This document shows positions 8,776 to 17,170 of a DNA stretch of 64,000 nt, piece by piece. The position numbers and the translations under genes were made by a program. The notes under the pieces were generated by a model. It was not told the origin of the DNA. It ran no database searches and saw only the letters and a program-made list of their open reading frames with translations. Source of the stretch: CAVTRI01 sp963737075 (GTDB lineage Bacteria; Actinomycetota; Acidimicrobiia; Acidimicrobiales; Palsa-688); assembly GCA_963737075.1 (NCBI GenBank), contig CAVTRI010000002.1:2604001-2668000 (forward strand). The letters are read 5' to 3'. The stretch's first letter is position 1, and every line of letters begins with the position of its first letter.

Positions 8776-9363
8776 GTGCGTCGCATCGGCCTACCCGTCG
8801 ACCAGCTGCCCGACGACAGCTTGCTGGCCGGCTTCGGAGGCGGTGACCAGGAGGTGACGGTGGCGTTCGTTCGCCGTTTCCAGCGCCGGGTGTACGGCGT
8901 CGCGCGCACTGTGGTCGGAGACGCCGCGCTAGCCGAGGACGTCTCCCAGCAGGCGTTCGAGCGCGCATGGCGGCACGCCAGCGCCTACGACGCCCGGCGG
9001 GGCTCGGTGGCGTCGTGGCTGATGACGATCACCCGTAACCTGGCGATAGACGCCACCCGTCTCCGGCGGGCGCAGCCGGTGGACCCGGCGGAGTTACTGC
9101 TGCAGATCGGGGCCCGCACGGAAGGCGCCGACCGTGACACGCTCGCTCGAGAGTCGGCGGACGAACTGCGCACGGCGCTGTCACAGCTTCCCCCCGAGCA
9201 GGCGCGCGCCCTGGTACTGGCCGGCATCGGGGGGCTGTCGGCCTCGGAAGTGGCCGCCGCCGAGCGGATCCCGCTGGGCACGGCCAAGACACGCATCCGA
9301 ACTGCCATGCGACGCCTCCGGGTCGACCTCGAACAGAGCGCGGAGGGCCAGCATGGTACGTGA
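8776..9363 (+). CDS. ECF-type RNA polymerase sigma factor
   Basis: A 195-residue sigma-70 family factor with only regions 2 and 4. Region 2 is seen in FVRRFQRRVYGVARTV and EDVSQQAFERAWRH; region 4 helix-turn-helix in LSQLPPEQARALVLAGIGG and SASEVAAAERIPLGTAKTRI. The GTG at 8776 gives the usual ECF length; in-frame starts further upstream would extend into the divergent promoter region. The ATG of a zinc-type anti-sigma gene overlaps its end by 11 bases, the standard arrangement for co-translated regulator pairs. Target promoters are not identifiable here; the divergent lipoprotein is a reasonable guess. Confidence 0.88.
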   Translation: MRRIGLPVDQLPDDSLLAGFGGGDQEVTVAFVRRFQRRVYGVARTVVGDAALAEDVSQQAFERAWRHASAYDARRGSVASWLMTITRNLAIDATRLRRAQPVDPAELLLQIGARTEGADRDTLARESADELRTALSQLPPEQARALVLAGIGGLSASEVAAAERIPLGTAKTRIRTAMRRLRVDLEQSAEGQHGT

Positions 9364-10018
9364 GCTGACCTGCGAAGAGTTCCACGACGTCGCCCCGGAG
9401 CTGGCGCTCGGCATCCTCGACGCCGAGGACCGGGCGGCGGCGATCGGCCACGCGTCGCACTGCCAAGGGTGCCAACACGAGCTGGCGGCGCTCGGTGACG
9501 TGGCCGACGACGTGGTCGCCCTGACGCCGGCGGTCGAGCCGCCGCCGGGGTTCGAAACCCGGGTGCTCGGCACCTTGTCCAGCAAGCACCGCCGACCGAG
9601 GGTTCCCCGGCTGTTGCAGCTCGCCGCCGCGGCGGTGGTCGCGGCCGCGGTCTCGATCGCCGGGTGGACGGTCGCAAGCGGGTCGGGTCACCCCGCGGAG
9701 CTATACGCCAGGGGGCCCGTGACCGCCCCCCTCAAGGCCGCCGATCACCAGATGGGCCAGGTGATGGTCGCTCGCGATCCGTCGCATCCATGGCTGTCGA
9801 TGGCGGTGTCCAACGGCCCAGGCGACGAGCTGGTCACCTGCCGGGTGCATGAGCAAAACGGACAGGTGGTGACCGTCGGTTGGTTCCGGCTGAACGGCGG
9901 CCGCGGCTACTGGGCGGCGGCACTGCCGCACACGACGTCGCCGGTGACCGGCGCCCTGCTGGTCGGCGCCAACGGCGCCACCATCGCTACCGCCGACCTT
10001 TCAGGCGGCGCCCGGTAG
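9353..10018 (+). CDS. Membrane anti-sigma factor (RskA/zinc-finger type)
   Basis: A 221-residue regulator with an N-terminal cytoplasmic anti-sigma domain carrying HASHCQGCQHEL (HxxxCxxC zinc-type motif), one transmembrane helix at about residues 80-103 (LLQLAAAAVVAAAVSIAGW) and an extracytoplasmic RskA-like domain of ~115 residues. It should hold the preceding sigma factor at the membrane until a signal arrives. Start ATG overlaps the sigma gene by 11 bases. The mocA reading frame follows in the same frame directly after its TAG stop. Confidence 0.85.
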   Translation: MVRELTCEEFHDVAPELALGILDAEDRAAAIGHASHCQGCQHELAALGDVADDVVALTPAVEPPPGFETRVLGTLSSKHRRPRVPRLLQLAAAAVVAAAVSIAGWTVASGSGHPAELYARGPVTAPLKAADHQMGQVMVARDPSHPWLSMAVSNGPGDELVTCRVHEQNGQVVTVGWFRLNGGRGYWAAALPHTTSPVTGALLVGANGATIATADLSGGAR

Positions 10019-10027
10019 CCTGCCGGC

Positions 10028-10612
10028 ATCGCTGCTTCCGTCCTCGACCGGACCGCGGCCGTCGTCCTGGCTGCCGGGGCCGGCCGGCGGTTTCGAACCG
10101 CAGACACCCGCCCCCACAAGCTGCTGGCGCCATGGCGGGGCCGTCCGCTGGTCGCGTGGGCGCTGGAGAGCGCCGCAGGGGCTGGCCTGGCGCGCACCTG
10201 GGTGGTCACCGGCGCGGTCGAATTGACTTCGGTCGTGCCCGACGGTGTCGAAATCCTGGCCAATCCCCGCTGGGATGACGGCCAGGCCACGTCGCTCCAG
10301 GTGGCGGTGGGATCGGCCCGGGCCGCTGGACTGGACGCGGTGGTGGTTGGTCTTGGCGACCAGCCGATGGTCTCCTCCACCGCCTGGCGGGCGGTGGCCG
10401 CCGCCGACGGTCCCGTCGCGGTCGCGACCTATGGGGGGCAGCGACGCAACCCGGTGCGACTGGCGAGACAGGTGTGGGACCTGCTGCCGGAGTCGGGCGA
10501 CGAGGGAGCGAGGATGCTCATGCGCCGGCGACCAGAGCTCGTCGAGGAAGTACCGTGCGAAGGTGACCCGCTTGATATCGACACCCTGGAGGATTTGACC
10601 AGATGGAGCTGA
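10028..10612 (+). CDS. mocA: MocA-like molybdenum cofactor cytidylyltransferase (no normal start codon)
   Basis: The frame encodes an NTP-transferase like MocA, which attaches CMP to molybdopterin for xanthine dehydrogenase-type enzymes. The nucleotide-binding N-terminus AAVVLAAGAGRRF, the KLLAPWRGRPLV segment, GLGDQPMVS and NPVRLARQ are all present. Yet between the in-frame TAG that ends the anti-sigma gene (10016-10018) and this motif there is no ATG, GTG or TTG; the only near-start is ATC at 10028, used here as placeholder. The first standard start, GTG at 10202, would remove the nucleotide-binding loop. Either a rare start or a sequence error is involved. The stop overlaps coxG by 10 bases. 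Confidence 0.75.
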   Translation: MAASVLDRTAAVVLAAGAGRRFRTADTRPHKLLAPWRGRPLVAWALESAAGAGLARTWVVTGAVELTSVVPDGVEILANPRWDDGQATSLQVAVGSARAAGLDAVVVGLGDQPMVSSTAWRAVAAADGPVAVATYGGQRRNPVRLARQVWDLLPESGDEGARMLMRRRPELVEEVPCEGDPLDIDTLEDLTRWS

Positions 10613-11304
10613 ACCATGAGTTCCGGGTGGGCGTGCCTGTCTCGAAGGCGTGGAAGGTGCTCACCGACGTCGAGCACATCGCGCCCATGCTGCCGGGCGC
10701 CCAGCTGCAAGAGGTCGAGGGCGACGATTACCGCGGCATCGTCAAGGTAAAGGTCGGGCCGATCACCGCCCAGTACAAGGGGACGGCCACCATCGTCGAG
10801 CAGGACGAAAAGGCAGGCAAGGTCGTGCTACGGGCGTCCGGTCGCGACACCCGCGGCCAGGGCAACGCGAATGCTGTCATCACCGCCACCATGACGCCCG
10901 ATGGCGACGCCGCCACACAGGTCAGCGTGCTCACCGACCTGACGGTGACCGGCAAAGTGGCCCAGTTCGGCCGGGGGGTGATGGCCGACGTCAGCGCGAA
11001 GCTCATGGGCCAATTCGTCGACGCGCTTGAAGCCGACCTCGCCGCCGGGGGCTCCAATTCCGCCCCCGCCGCGAGCGCACCGGAGGCGACAGCCACACCC
11101 GAGGTGGCGGCGGCACCGGTGGCGACCGCGTCGCCCCAGGCCGCCACCGAGTCCGGACCCCGCCGGGTCGACTCCCCGGAGGCCCAGCCGGTCGATCTCT
11201 TGCAAGCGGCGGGTGCGCCGGTGGCAAAGCGCCTGCTGCCGGTGGCTGGCGGCCTGCTGCTGGTCCTCCTCCTCGTGCTGTGGTTGCGACGAAGAGGGAC
11301 GTAG
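10603..11304 (+). CDS. coxG: CoxG-like SRPBCC protein with C-terminal membrane anchor
   Basis: A 233-residue member of the CO dehydrogenase subunit G family. Residues 1-150 form the SRPBCC lipid-binding fold (VPVSKAWKVLTDVEHIAPML, PGAQLQEVEGDDYRG, FGRGVMADVSAKLM). An Ala/Pro/Thr-rich linker follows, then a transmembrane helix (LLPVAGGLLLVLLLVLWL) with an RRR tail. CoxG recruits CO dehydrogenase-like enzyme to the membrane in organisms where it has been studied, which fits the cluster. It overlaps mocA upstream and the DUF501-Ppx gene downstream by 25 bases. Confidence 0.9.
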   Translation: MELNHEFRVGVPVSKAWKVLTDVEHIAPMLPGAQLQEVEGDDYRGIVKVKVGPITAQYKGTATIVEQDEKAGKVVLRASGRDTRGQGNANAVITATMTPDGDAATQVSVLTDLTVTGKVAQFGRGVMADVSAKLMGQFVDALEADLAAGGSNSAPAASAPEATATPEVAAAPVATASPQAATESGPRRVDSPEAQPVDLLQAAGAPVAKRLLPVAGGLLLVLLLVLWLRRRGT

Positions 11305-12638
11305 ACCGGGTCGCAGAGCTGCTCGGCCGGCCGCCGAGGGAGCCGTTCGACGTCGTTGTCCGCGACACGGCTGGCGAGCCGGTGGTGATCCGCAACGCCC
11401 CGCTCCTGGACGACGGCGCACCGATGCCAACCCGGTACTGGCTGGTTGGCGCGACCGAGCGGCTGGCGGTCGACCGGCTCGAGGCGGCCGGCGGGGTCCG
11501 CCGCGCGGAGGCCGCTGTCGACCCTGCGGAGCTGGCCGCCGCACACCGCCGGTATGCGACCGAGCGAGATGCCGCCCTGCCGGCGGGTTGGGCGGGAAGT
11601 GGCCCGTCCGGAGGGGTCGGCGGCACGCGCCGAGGGGTGAAGTGCCTCCACGCCCATTACGCCTGGTATCTGGCGGGTGGCGACGACCCCGTCGGCCGGT
11701 GGGTGGCCGAGCAGCTCGCGCCTGTCGCCGCGATCGACTGCGGCACCAACTCGACCCGCGTGCTCGTGACCGGCCGCAACCGCGAGACCCTCGAGCGGCT
11801 TATGCGGATCACGCGGCTGGGTGCGGGCGTGGACAGGACCGGGCTGCTGGCCGCCGCCGCCGTCGAGCGGACATTGGCCGTGCTCGAGGAGTTCGCGACG
11901 GTGATGCGCAGCTTCGGCGTTCGCAGGGCACGGATGACAGCCACGTCCGCGGCGCGGGACGCGGCGAACCGGGAGTCGTTCTTCGACCGGGCAGAGCAGG
12001 TGGTCGGTGTCCGCCCGGAGCTGCTCAGCGGCGAGGAAGAAGCCTGCTTGTCGTACGCCGGCGCCACGGCGTCGTTGAGTCCGTCCGGTGGTCCCTACCT
12101 CGTGGCCGACATCGGGGGTGGCTCGACCGAGCTCGCGACCAGCTCGGGGGAGACCGTCGACGCCTGTTCGCTCCCAATGGGCTGTGTGCGTCTGACGGAG
12201 CGCTTTCTCCAGAACGATCCTCCGACAAACGCCGAGCAGGATGCGGCCGCGGCCTATGTCGAGGACCTTCTCGGCGCCGCAACCCGCGATCACCCGACGT
12301 TCTCGAGCGCGGTGGTGCTCGTCGGCCTCGCGGGGACCGTGTCGGCAGCCGCCGCGATCGAGCAGAAGCTCGACGACTACGACCGGTGGCGCATCCACCA
12401 CCACGTGCTGAGCGCGGGCACGGTACGCCGGCTGCTCCACGAGCTGGCCGCCGAACCAGCCGCCGCCCGGCGGCGGCGTCCCGGCGTGGAGCGCGACCGG
12501 GCCGACGTGATCGTCGGCGGATTGATCATCCTCGATCGGCTGCTCGACCATTTCGGCCTCGACCGCTGCCTGGTCTCAGAAGCGGACATCCTCGACGGTC
12601 TGGCCGCCACGCTGACGGCGGGTCGCTTCGGGGCTTAG
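11280..12638 (+). CDS. DUF501 domain fused to Ppx/GppA exopolyphosphatase
   Basis: A 452-residue fusion. Residues ~1-150 are a DUF501 domain (LGRPPREPFDVVVRD, VIRNAPLLDDG, VKCLHAHYAWYLAGGDDPVG). Residues ~155-452 are an exopolyphosphatase/guanosine pentaphosphate phosphohydrolase: AAIDCGTNSTRVLV is the first phosphate-binding loop, ATSAARDAANRESF the second region, and VADIGGGSTEL the third. The two domains are normally separate neighbouring genes in actinobacteria (general knowledge of the families). The catalytic half should release phosphate from polyphosphate or hydrolyse pppGpp. The GTG start at 11280 lies inside the end of coxG. Confidence 0.85.
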   Translation: MVATKRDVDRVAELLGRPPREPFDVVVRDTAGEPVVIRNAPLLDDGAPMPTRYWLVGATERLAVDRLEAAGGVRRAEAAVDPAELAAAHRRYATERDAALPAGWAGSGPSGGVGGTRRGVKCLHAHYAWYLAGGDDPVGRWVAEQLAPVAAIDCGTNSTRVLVTGRNRETLERLMRITRLGAGVDRTGLLAAAAVERTLAVLEEFATVMRSFGVRRARMTATSAARDAANRESFFDRAEQVVGVRPELLSGEEEACLSYAGATASLSPSGGPYLVADIGGGSTELATSSGETVDACSLPMGCVRLTERFLQNDPPTNAEQDAAAAYVEDLLGAATRDHPTFSSAVVLVGLAGTVSAAAAIEQKLDDYDRWRIHHHVLSAGTVRRLLHELAAEPAAARRRRPGVERDRADVIVGGLIILDRLLDHFGLDRCLVSEADILDGLAATLTAGRFGA

Positions 12639-12659
12639 TCTTCGAGGCATGGTGACGGC

Positions 12660-13301
12660 ATGGTGAGCTGGGGCGTGTCCGCCCGCACGCTCCCCGAGCT
12701 GCACGGCCGGCGGGTGATGCTGCGACCTCTTGTCGCCTCGGACTTCGAGGCCTGGCGGGAGGTACGCGTTCGTGCCCGTGACTGGCTTGTCAAGTGGGAG
12801 CCCCGGCCGCTGCCGGGGCAGCCAGACGCCACTGACGACCGGAGGGTGTTCGCCGCCCGCTGCGGGGCTCGCGAGCGAGAACGCCAGATGGGCACTGGTT
12901 ACGGGTTCGGCATCTTCGTCGGCGGTCGCTTCGTCGGCGAGATCAACTTGTCATCGGTGCAGAGAGGGCCGTACCAAAACGCCTACGTCGGCTACTGGAT
13001 GGACGAGGCGGCGGCCGGTAACGGATACACGCCCGAGGCGTTCGTGGTCGTGTGCCGGTTTGCGTTCGAGGACCTGGCCTTGCACCGGCTCCAGGCGTCG
13101 ATCATTCCCCGCAACGCGCCCAGCCACCGGGTGGTGCAAAAGCTGGGCCTGCGGGCCGAGGGCGTGGCCATCCGCTACCTGGAGATCAACGGCGTGTGGG
13201 AGGACCACGTGCGCTACGCCATCACTTCCGAAGAGTGGGCCGAACGCCGCGATGCCTACCTGCGGGACTGGATCCTGCCGGCCCGGTCGGACGGAACGTA
13301 G
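12660..13301 (+). CDS. rimJ: GNAT acetyltransferase, RimJ-like
   Basis: A 213-residue Gcn5-related N-acetyltransferase of the RimJ/RimL branch. It shows LHGRRVMLRPLVASDFEAW at the N-terminus, the INLSSVQRGPYQNAYVGYW strand region, the acetyl-CoA loop AAAGNGYTPEAF and IIPRNAPSHRVVQKLGLRAEG. It probably acetylates the N-terminal alanine of ribosomal protein S5 or a small-molecule amine. The ATG at 12660 comes 21 bases after the Ppx stop. Its 3' end overlaps the convergent sodX gene by 46 bases. Confidence 0.85.
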   Translation: MVSWGVSARTLPELHGRRVMLRPLVASDFEAWREVRVRARDWLVKWEPRPLPGQPDATDDRRVFAARCGARERERQMGTGYGFGIFVGGRFVGEINLSSVQRGPYQNAYVGYWMDEAAAGNGYTPEAFVVVCRFAFEDLALHRLQASIIPRNAPSHRVVQKLGLRAEGVAIRYLEINGVWEDHVRYAITSEEWAERRDAYLRDWILPARSDGT

Positions 13302-13642
13302 CGGTACACGACGCGTCCCACGACTGCCGGGGCTCGAACCGGGCCGAACTTGCGACTGTCCGTGCTGGCCCGAGGGTTGTCGCCCCGCACCTCCACGCCT
13401 TCGGGCCCTTTGCTCACGACGCGTTTCACCAGCAGCCGCTTCGGCCGGCGGGGGTCCCTCACCGCCACGAGGTCTCCGGGCCGGCACCGGCGCGTGCGCA
13501 CCGCCACCACTCGGTCGCCCGGGAGCAGGGTGGGCGCCATGCTGTCGCCTCTCACCTCCAGCCGAACGACCGAGCGGCCGGCGACGGCGCCCACGATGGC
13601 CGCGGCAGCCAGGTGGGTAAGGTGAAGACGCTCACGAACCAT
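13256..13642 (-). CDS. sodX: Nickel-type superoxide dismutase maturation protease (S26 signal peptidase-like)
   Basis: A 128-residue S26-family peptidase. The catalytic Ser is in VRGDSMAPTLLPGDRV and the catalytic Lys in the LLVKRVV segment; EVRGDNPRASTDSR is the third conserved S26 box. The gene lies divergently 18 bases from sodN, and its expected job is to cut the SodN propeptide so that His1 becomes free for nickel binding. The start is the ATG at 13642. A hydrophobic stretch at residues 10-20 could be a short membrane anchor. The 3' end overlaps rimJ. Confidence 0.9.
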   Translation of the reverse strand: MVRERLHLTHLAAAAIVGAVAGRSVVRLEVRGDSMAPTLLPGDRVVAVRTRRCRPGDLVAVRDPRRPKRLLVKRVVSKGPEGVEVRGDNPRASTDSRKFGPVRAPAVVGRVVYRYVPSDRAGRIQSRR

Positions 13643-13660
13643 GATGAAGGAGTCTCGGTC

Positions 13661-14077
13661 ATGACGGTCCTTTCCCGCCTGTTCAGCTTCGCCGACCTTC
13701 TCAGCGCCCCGCAGCCGGCATCCGCGCACTGCGACCTCCCATGCGGGGTCTACGACCCCGCCCAAGCCCGGATCGAGGCGGAGTCCGTCAAGGGCTGCAT
13801 GGAGAAGTTCCACGGCTCCGATGACAACGTGTTCAAGACCCGGGCGGTCACCATCAAGGAGGAACGGGCCGATTTGGTGAAGCACCACCTGTGGGTGCTG
13901 TGGACCGACTACTTCAAGCCGGAACATTTGGCCAAGTACCCCGAGCTGCACGAGATCTTCTGGAAGGCGACCAAGGCGGCCGGCGACGCCAAGAAGACCA
14001 ACGAGGTCGCCAAGGCGGACGAGCTCCTCGCCCAGATCGCCGAGATCGACCGCATCTTCTGGGAAACAAAGAAATAG
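13661..14077 (+). CDS. sodN: Nickel superoxide dismutase
   Basis: A 138-residue Ni-SOD precursor. The nickel hook HCDLPCGVYDP begins at residue 23, preceded by a 22-residue propeptide ending in QPASA, which the neighbouring SodX is expected to remove. In mature numbering His1, Cys2 and Cys6 ligate nickel and Tyr9 gates the site; all are present. The helical C-terminal part (VKHHLWVLWTDYFKPEHL, IFWETKK) is typical. The ribosome site AAGGAG at 13646-13651 precedes the ATG at 13661. The promoter must lie inside sodX, because only 18 bases separate the two start codons. Confidence 0.97.
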   Translation: MTVLSRLFSFADLLSAPQPASAHCDLPCGVYDPAQARIEAESVKGCMEKFHGSDDNVFKTRAVTIKEERADLVKHHLWVLWTDYFKPEHLAKYPELHEIFWKATKAAGDAKKTNEVAKADELLAQIAEIDRIFWETKK

Positions 14078-14086
14078 GGCAACGCC

Positions 14087-16930
14087 ATGGGGGGCGCCGG
14101 GGCACGACGGGATAGGCGTCGGCGCGACCTCAGGGTGGTTTCCGCTGCGTCGCGCACCGTCGGCCGGCGAGCGCTGATTGCGGAGCTGGCCGGTCTCCTG
14201 GGTGACAGCGGGACCGTCCTTCTGACCGGTGCTGCGGGCGTGGGCAAAACCCACGTGGCGCGGGCCGTACTGGCGGAGCTGGCGAGCCGAGGCGCGCAGG
14301 TCGAACAAACGGTCGGCGGCACGGTGCCGTCCTCGGTGCCGCTCGGTCCCCTCGCTCACCTGGTACCCCCACTCGCCGGGAGCGTCCCCCTGGTGGGGCT
14401 GATCGCCGCCACCATGGATACGTTCCGCCTTCGCAGCGAAACCGGGCTGGTGGTGCTGCTCGCTGACGACGTCGACCTGCTCGACTCCGCGTCGGCGACG
14501 GTTGTGTCCCACCTCGCCGGCACCGACGACGTGGCGGTGATCGCCACCGCCCGGGATGCGGGGCGGGCCGCGGGGGGACTTGGTCCCCGGTGGAGTCGTT
14601 CTGCGACACGGATCATCTCCGTCGAACCACTCCTTCCGGCAGACACCGCCGAGCTGGCGGCGGCCGTAGCCGGCGGGGAGCTCGAGCCGGAGTCCAACGG
14701 CCGCGTCTACCACCTGACCGGCGGCAACCCGTTGTGGGTGACCGAGCTGGTGCGGGCAGCCCGCTTGCACGGGGCGCTCACCCCCGGTCGAGGCGGGCTA
14801 CACGTGGACACCCGGGCGGCCGCCGGTCGCCTGAGCGACCTGTTGGCGGTGCGCCTGGCCGAGCTGTCTGAAACAGAACGGGACGGGCTGCGGCTCCTCG
14901 GAGCCGGCGGGGCCCTTCCGCTTTCGCTGCTGGAAGCGATCGTCGGTCCCGAGGTGCCACGGGCCTTGGCGGGGGCGGGTCTGATCGTGGTCGGCGAGGC
15001 GACGGGGTCGATGGCGCTGCCGGGCACAGCGATCGCCCGGTTCGCCCACCCACTGCACCGCCAGTTGGTGCGATCTGCTCTCGATCCTCTCGAACGCCAG
15101 GCGCTGCTGCGACGGCTGCTTGACGCCGCGGGCGCCGCCGTGCGCCCCTCCTCGTCTGGCCCGGCCACGCCGGGCGAGCGGGCGCTTCTCATACGGGTCG
15201 GCCTGTGGCACGCCGAGCTCGGCGAGCACTTCGATCCCGAGGCGCTCGGCTGGGCTGCGCAGGAGGTCCAATGGGGCCTGCTCGATCTCATGCGCCGTCA
15301 CAGCGCCGACCCTGGAACCGTGGGGGCCACCGGTGAGGGCGTCGCCGCCGAGTTGGGCACCGCCGAGGACCGAGCCGACGCCGCCCTCCAGCTGGCCACC
15401 GGGGCGTGGCGGCAGCAGCCGACGTTTGCCAACGGGCTCGCTCTGGCCCGGCTTATCATGCTCCGGCCCGAACAAGCCGCCCGCATGGTCGCCATCTGCG
15501 ACGCCTTGCGCGACCTGGCCCACACCGAGGAGGAGCGGGCGTGGCTGGCTGTGGTGCACGGCATCTGGCTGTACTGGTCCGCCAACGACCGGTCCCGAGC
15601 CGACGAGGAGCTGCGGCGGGCGGAGGCGTCGCTCCACCTCCCGTGGCGCGGAGTGGTGTCGTCGACGCGCGCCGGGCTGACCGTCCAGACCGGTGCGATC
15701 GACGCCGGGTTACGAGCCTTGCGGGAGGAGGCGCCCGCCCCGGACGCGCCTTCGGTGGTCACGGTCACGCATCTGTCGCCCTTGGCGGCCGCCCTGCTAA
15801 GCGACGGGCACCTTCACGAGGCCGTCGAGACCGCGGAGCGGGGCCTCGCCCTCGCCAGCCGCCTCGGCGGCGACGCCATGCTGACGACCGCGGAGCTGCT
15901 GATCTCACAGCACTGGGGGCGCCTGTGCCTGAGCCGCTACGCCGAGGTGGGCCGGGACGCCCACCGCCTCGTCGACCTGTTGGCGGCGACCTCCGAGGAC
16001 GAGGGGCGGGCGCTTTTCTCGGGTATGGAAGCCCGCTGCCTGCTGCTCCAAGGGAACCCGGCGCGGGCGGCCAGATTGCTGGAAGAGGCCATCCGCGGGC
16101 ACGGGCCGATCACCGTCCTCGGGTTCCGGGCCTTGCTGCACAGCACGCTCGCGGTGGCCGCGGCGTGGCTGGGGCGTCTGGACGACGCCCGGCGGGAGGT
16201 TCGCGAGGCGCGGCGATGGGCGCAGCCGCCGAGGTTTTTCGACGCCGAGATCGACACTGCCTCGGCGCTCGTATTGGCCGCCGACGGGCAACGCAGTCGA
16301 GCCGTCTCGGTGGCTGCCGGCGCCGGCCGCCAGGCGGCCGCGCTCGGCGGCTGGTACTACGCCTTCCACGCGTGGCTGCTGGCCGTGCGGCTGCGGCCGT
16401 CGGCGTCCAACCGGGCCAGCCTTTCCGCAGCCGCTCAGCGCGTCGACGGGCCGCTGCCTTCGCTCGCCGTCGCGTACGGCGACGCCTTGCACGCCCGGGA
16501 CCCGCTGGCCCTGGAGCGGCTGTCTGCGGAGACCGTCGACGCAGGAGAGGTCCTGTTGGGGCTGGAGATGCTCGAAGCGGCGGCGGCGTCGGCGGTCCGG
16601 TCGAGGGCGGTCGCCTTCCGGCTGGGCACCCAGGTCGAACGACTGCGAAGAGAGTGCGAGGGGGCGCGGTCACCCGTGGTCGAGCTGTCGACCGACCCCT
16701 CGGGGCTGACGGCACGCGAGCTCGAGATAGCGACGCTGGCCGCACGGGGGTGGAGTTCTCCAGCGATCGCCGATGAGCTCGTTCTGTCTGTCCGCACGGT
16801 CGAAAGCCACCTCTACCGGGCGTACGCGAAGCTCGGTGTTCGCTCCCGGGAAGAGCTGGCCGGGCGGCTGCAGGCCCGGTCCGCGGATCGCCCGAAACCG
16901 GCGGGGTTTTTTCCTGCCAAGCACGTTTGA
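14087..16930 (+). CDS. Large ATP-binding LuxR-family (LAL-type) transcriptional regulator
   Basis: A 947-residue regulator. The N-terminal NTPase has Walker A TGAAGVGKTHVA, Walker B VVLLADDVDLLDS, and the middle ~500 residues are helical, Ala/Leu/Arg-rich and TPR-like. The C-terminus is a LuxR/GerE helix-turn-helix: LTARELEIATLAARGWSS, AIADELVLSVRTVESHLYR. This matches large MalT-like (LAL) activators, whose inducer is usually a small molecule. The gene begins only 9 bases after sodN. ATG at 14087 and GTG at 14135 are both possible starts; the latter sits right before the conserved RTVGRRALIAEL. Confidence 0.85.
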   Translation: MGGAGARRDRRRRDLRVVSAASRTVGRRALIAELAGLLGDSGTVLLTGAAGVGKTHVARAVLAELASRGAQVEQTVGGTVPSSVPLGPLAHLVPPLAGSVPLVGLIAATMDTFRLRSETGLVVLLADDVDLLDSASATVVSHLAGTDDVAVIATARDAGRAAGGLGPRWSRSATRIISVEPLLPADTAELAAAVAGGELEPESNGRVYHLTGGNPLWVTELVRAARLHGALTPGRGGLHVDTRAAAGRLSDLLAVRLAELSETERDGLRLLGAGGALPLSLLEAIVGPEVPRALAGAGLIVVGEATGSMALPGTAIARFAHPLHRQLVRSALDPLERQALLRRLLDAAGAAVRPSSSGPATPGERALLIRVGLWHAELGEHFDPEALGWAAQEVQWGLLDLMRRHSADPGTVGATGEGVAAELGTAEDRADAALQLATGAWRQQPTFANGLALARLIMLRPEQAARMVAICDALRDLAHTEEERAWLAVVHGIWLYWSANDRSRADEELRRAEASLHLPWRGVVSSTRAGLTVQTGAIDAGLRALREEAPAPDAPSVVTVTHLSPLAAALLSDGHLHEAVETAERGLALASRLGGDAMLTTAELLISQHWGRLCLSRYAEVGRDAHRLVDLLAATSEDEGRALFSGMEARCLLLQGNPARAARLLEEAIRGHGPITVLGFRALLHSTLAVAAAWLGRLDDARREVREARRWAQPPRFFDAEIDTASALVLAADGQRSRAVSVAAGAGRQAAALGGWYYAFHAWLLAVRLRPSASNRASLSAAAQRVDGPLPSLAVAYGDALHARDPLALERLSAETVDAGEVLLGLEMLEAAAASAVRSRAVAFRLGTQVERLRRECEGARSPVVELSTDPSGLTARELEIATLAARGWSSPAIADELVLSVRTVESHLYRAYAKLGVRSREELAGRLQARSADRPKPAGFFPAKHV

Positions 16931-17008
16931 CTCGCTAGGGCCGTGGGTAGGGTGATTACACCGCCGGAGCTGCCCCCTCGGCGGTTTACTCTGGAGCCGG
17001 CGCCCCCG

Positions 17009-17051
17009 CCCCCGCCCCTTCGGTGGGGGTGCCGCCCAGGGTGTTTTTTTT
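17009..17051 (+). terminator. Possible intrinsic terminator after the LuxR-family gene
   Basis: A stem of CCCCCGCC (17009-17016) pairs with GGTGGGGG (17022-17029) around a 5-base loop, and eight T residues follow at 17044-17051. The stem-to-T spacing of ~14 bases is longer than in a canonical terminator, so the call is tentative. It sits between the regulator gene and the 3' end of tRNA-Leu. Confidence 0.4.
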
Positions 17052-17089
17052 CCTTACAGCGGATCGTTCTCCGTCGTGGGCCTCCTTCG

Positions 17090-17170
17090 TGGGCGCGGAG
17101 GGAGTCGAACCCTCATGCCGTGAGGCCGCAGGGTTTAAGCCCGCTGTGTCTACCGTTCCACCACGCGCCC
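17090..17170 (-). tRNA. tRNA-Leu (UAA anticodon)
   Basis: Read on the minus strand, GGGCGCG (from 17170) pairs with CGCGCCC (ending 17091) as acceptor stem, followed by an A discriminator at 17090. The anticodon stem is GCGGG/CCTGC around loop CTTAAAC, giving anticodon UAA. A long variable arm (GGCCTCACGGCATGAGG) marks a class II tRNA, and the T arm contains GTTCGA. The 3' CCA is not encoded: the bases after the discriminator read CGA. Confidence 0.95.

Noticed and set aside
10728..12551. Long minus-strand open frame of about 600 codons
   Set aside because: It overlaps coxG and the DUF501-Ppx gene completely, both of which have clear motifs; the frame itself shows none.
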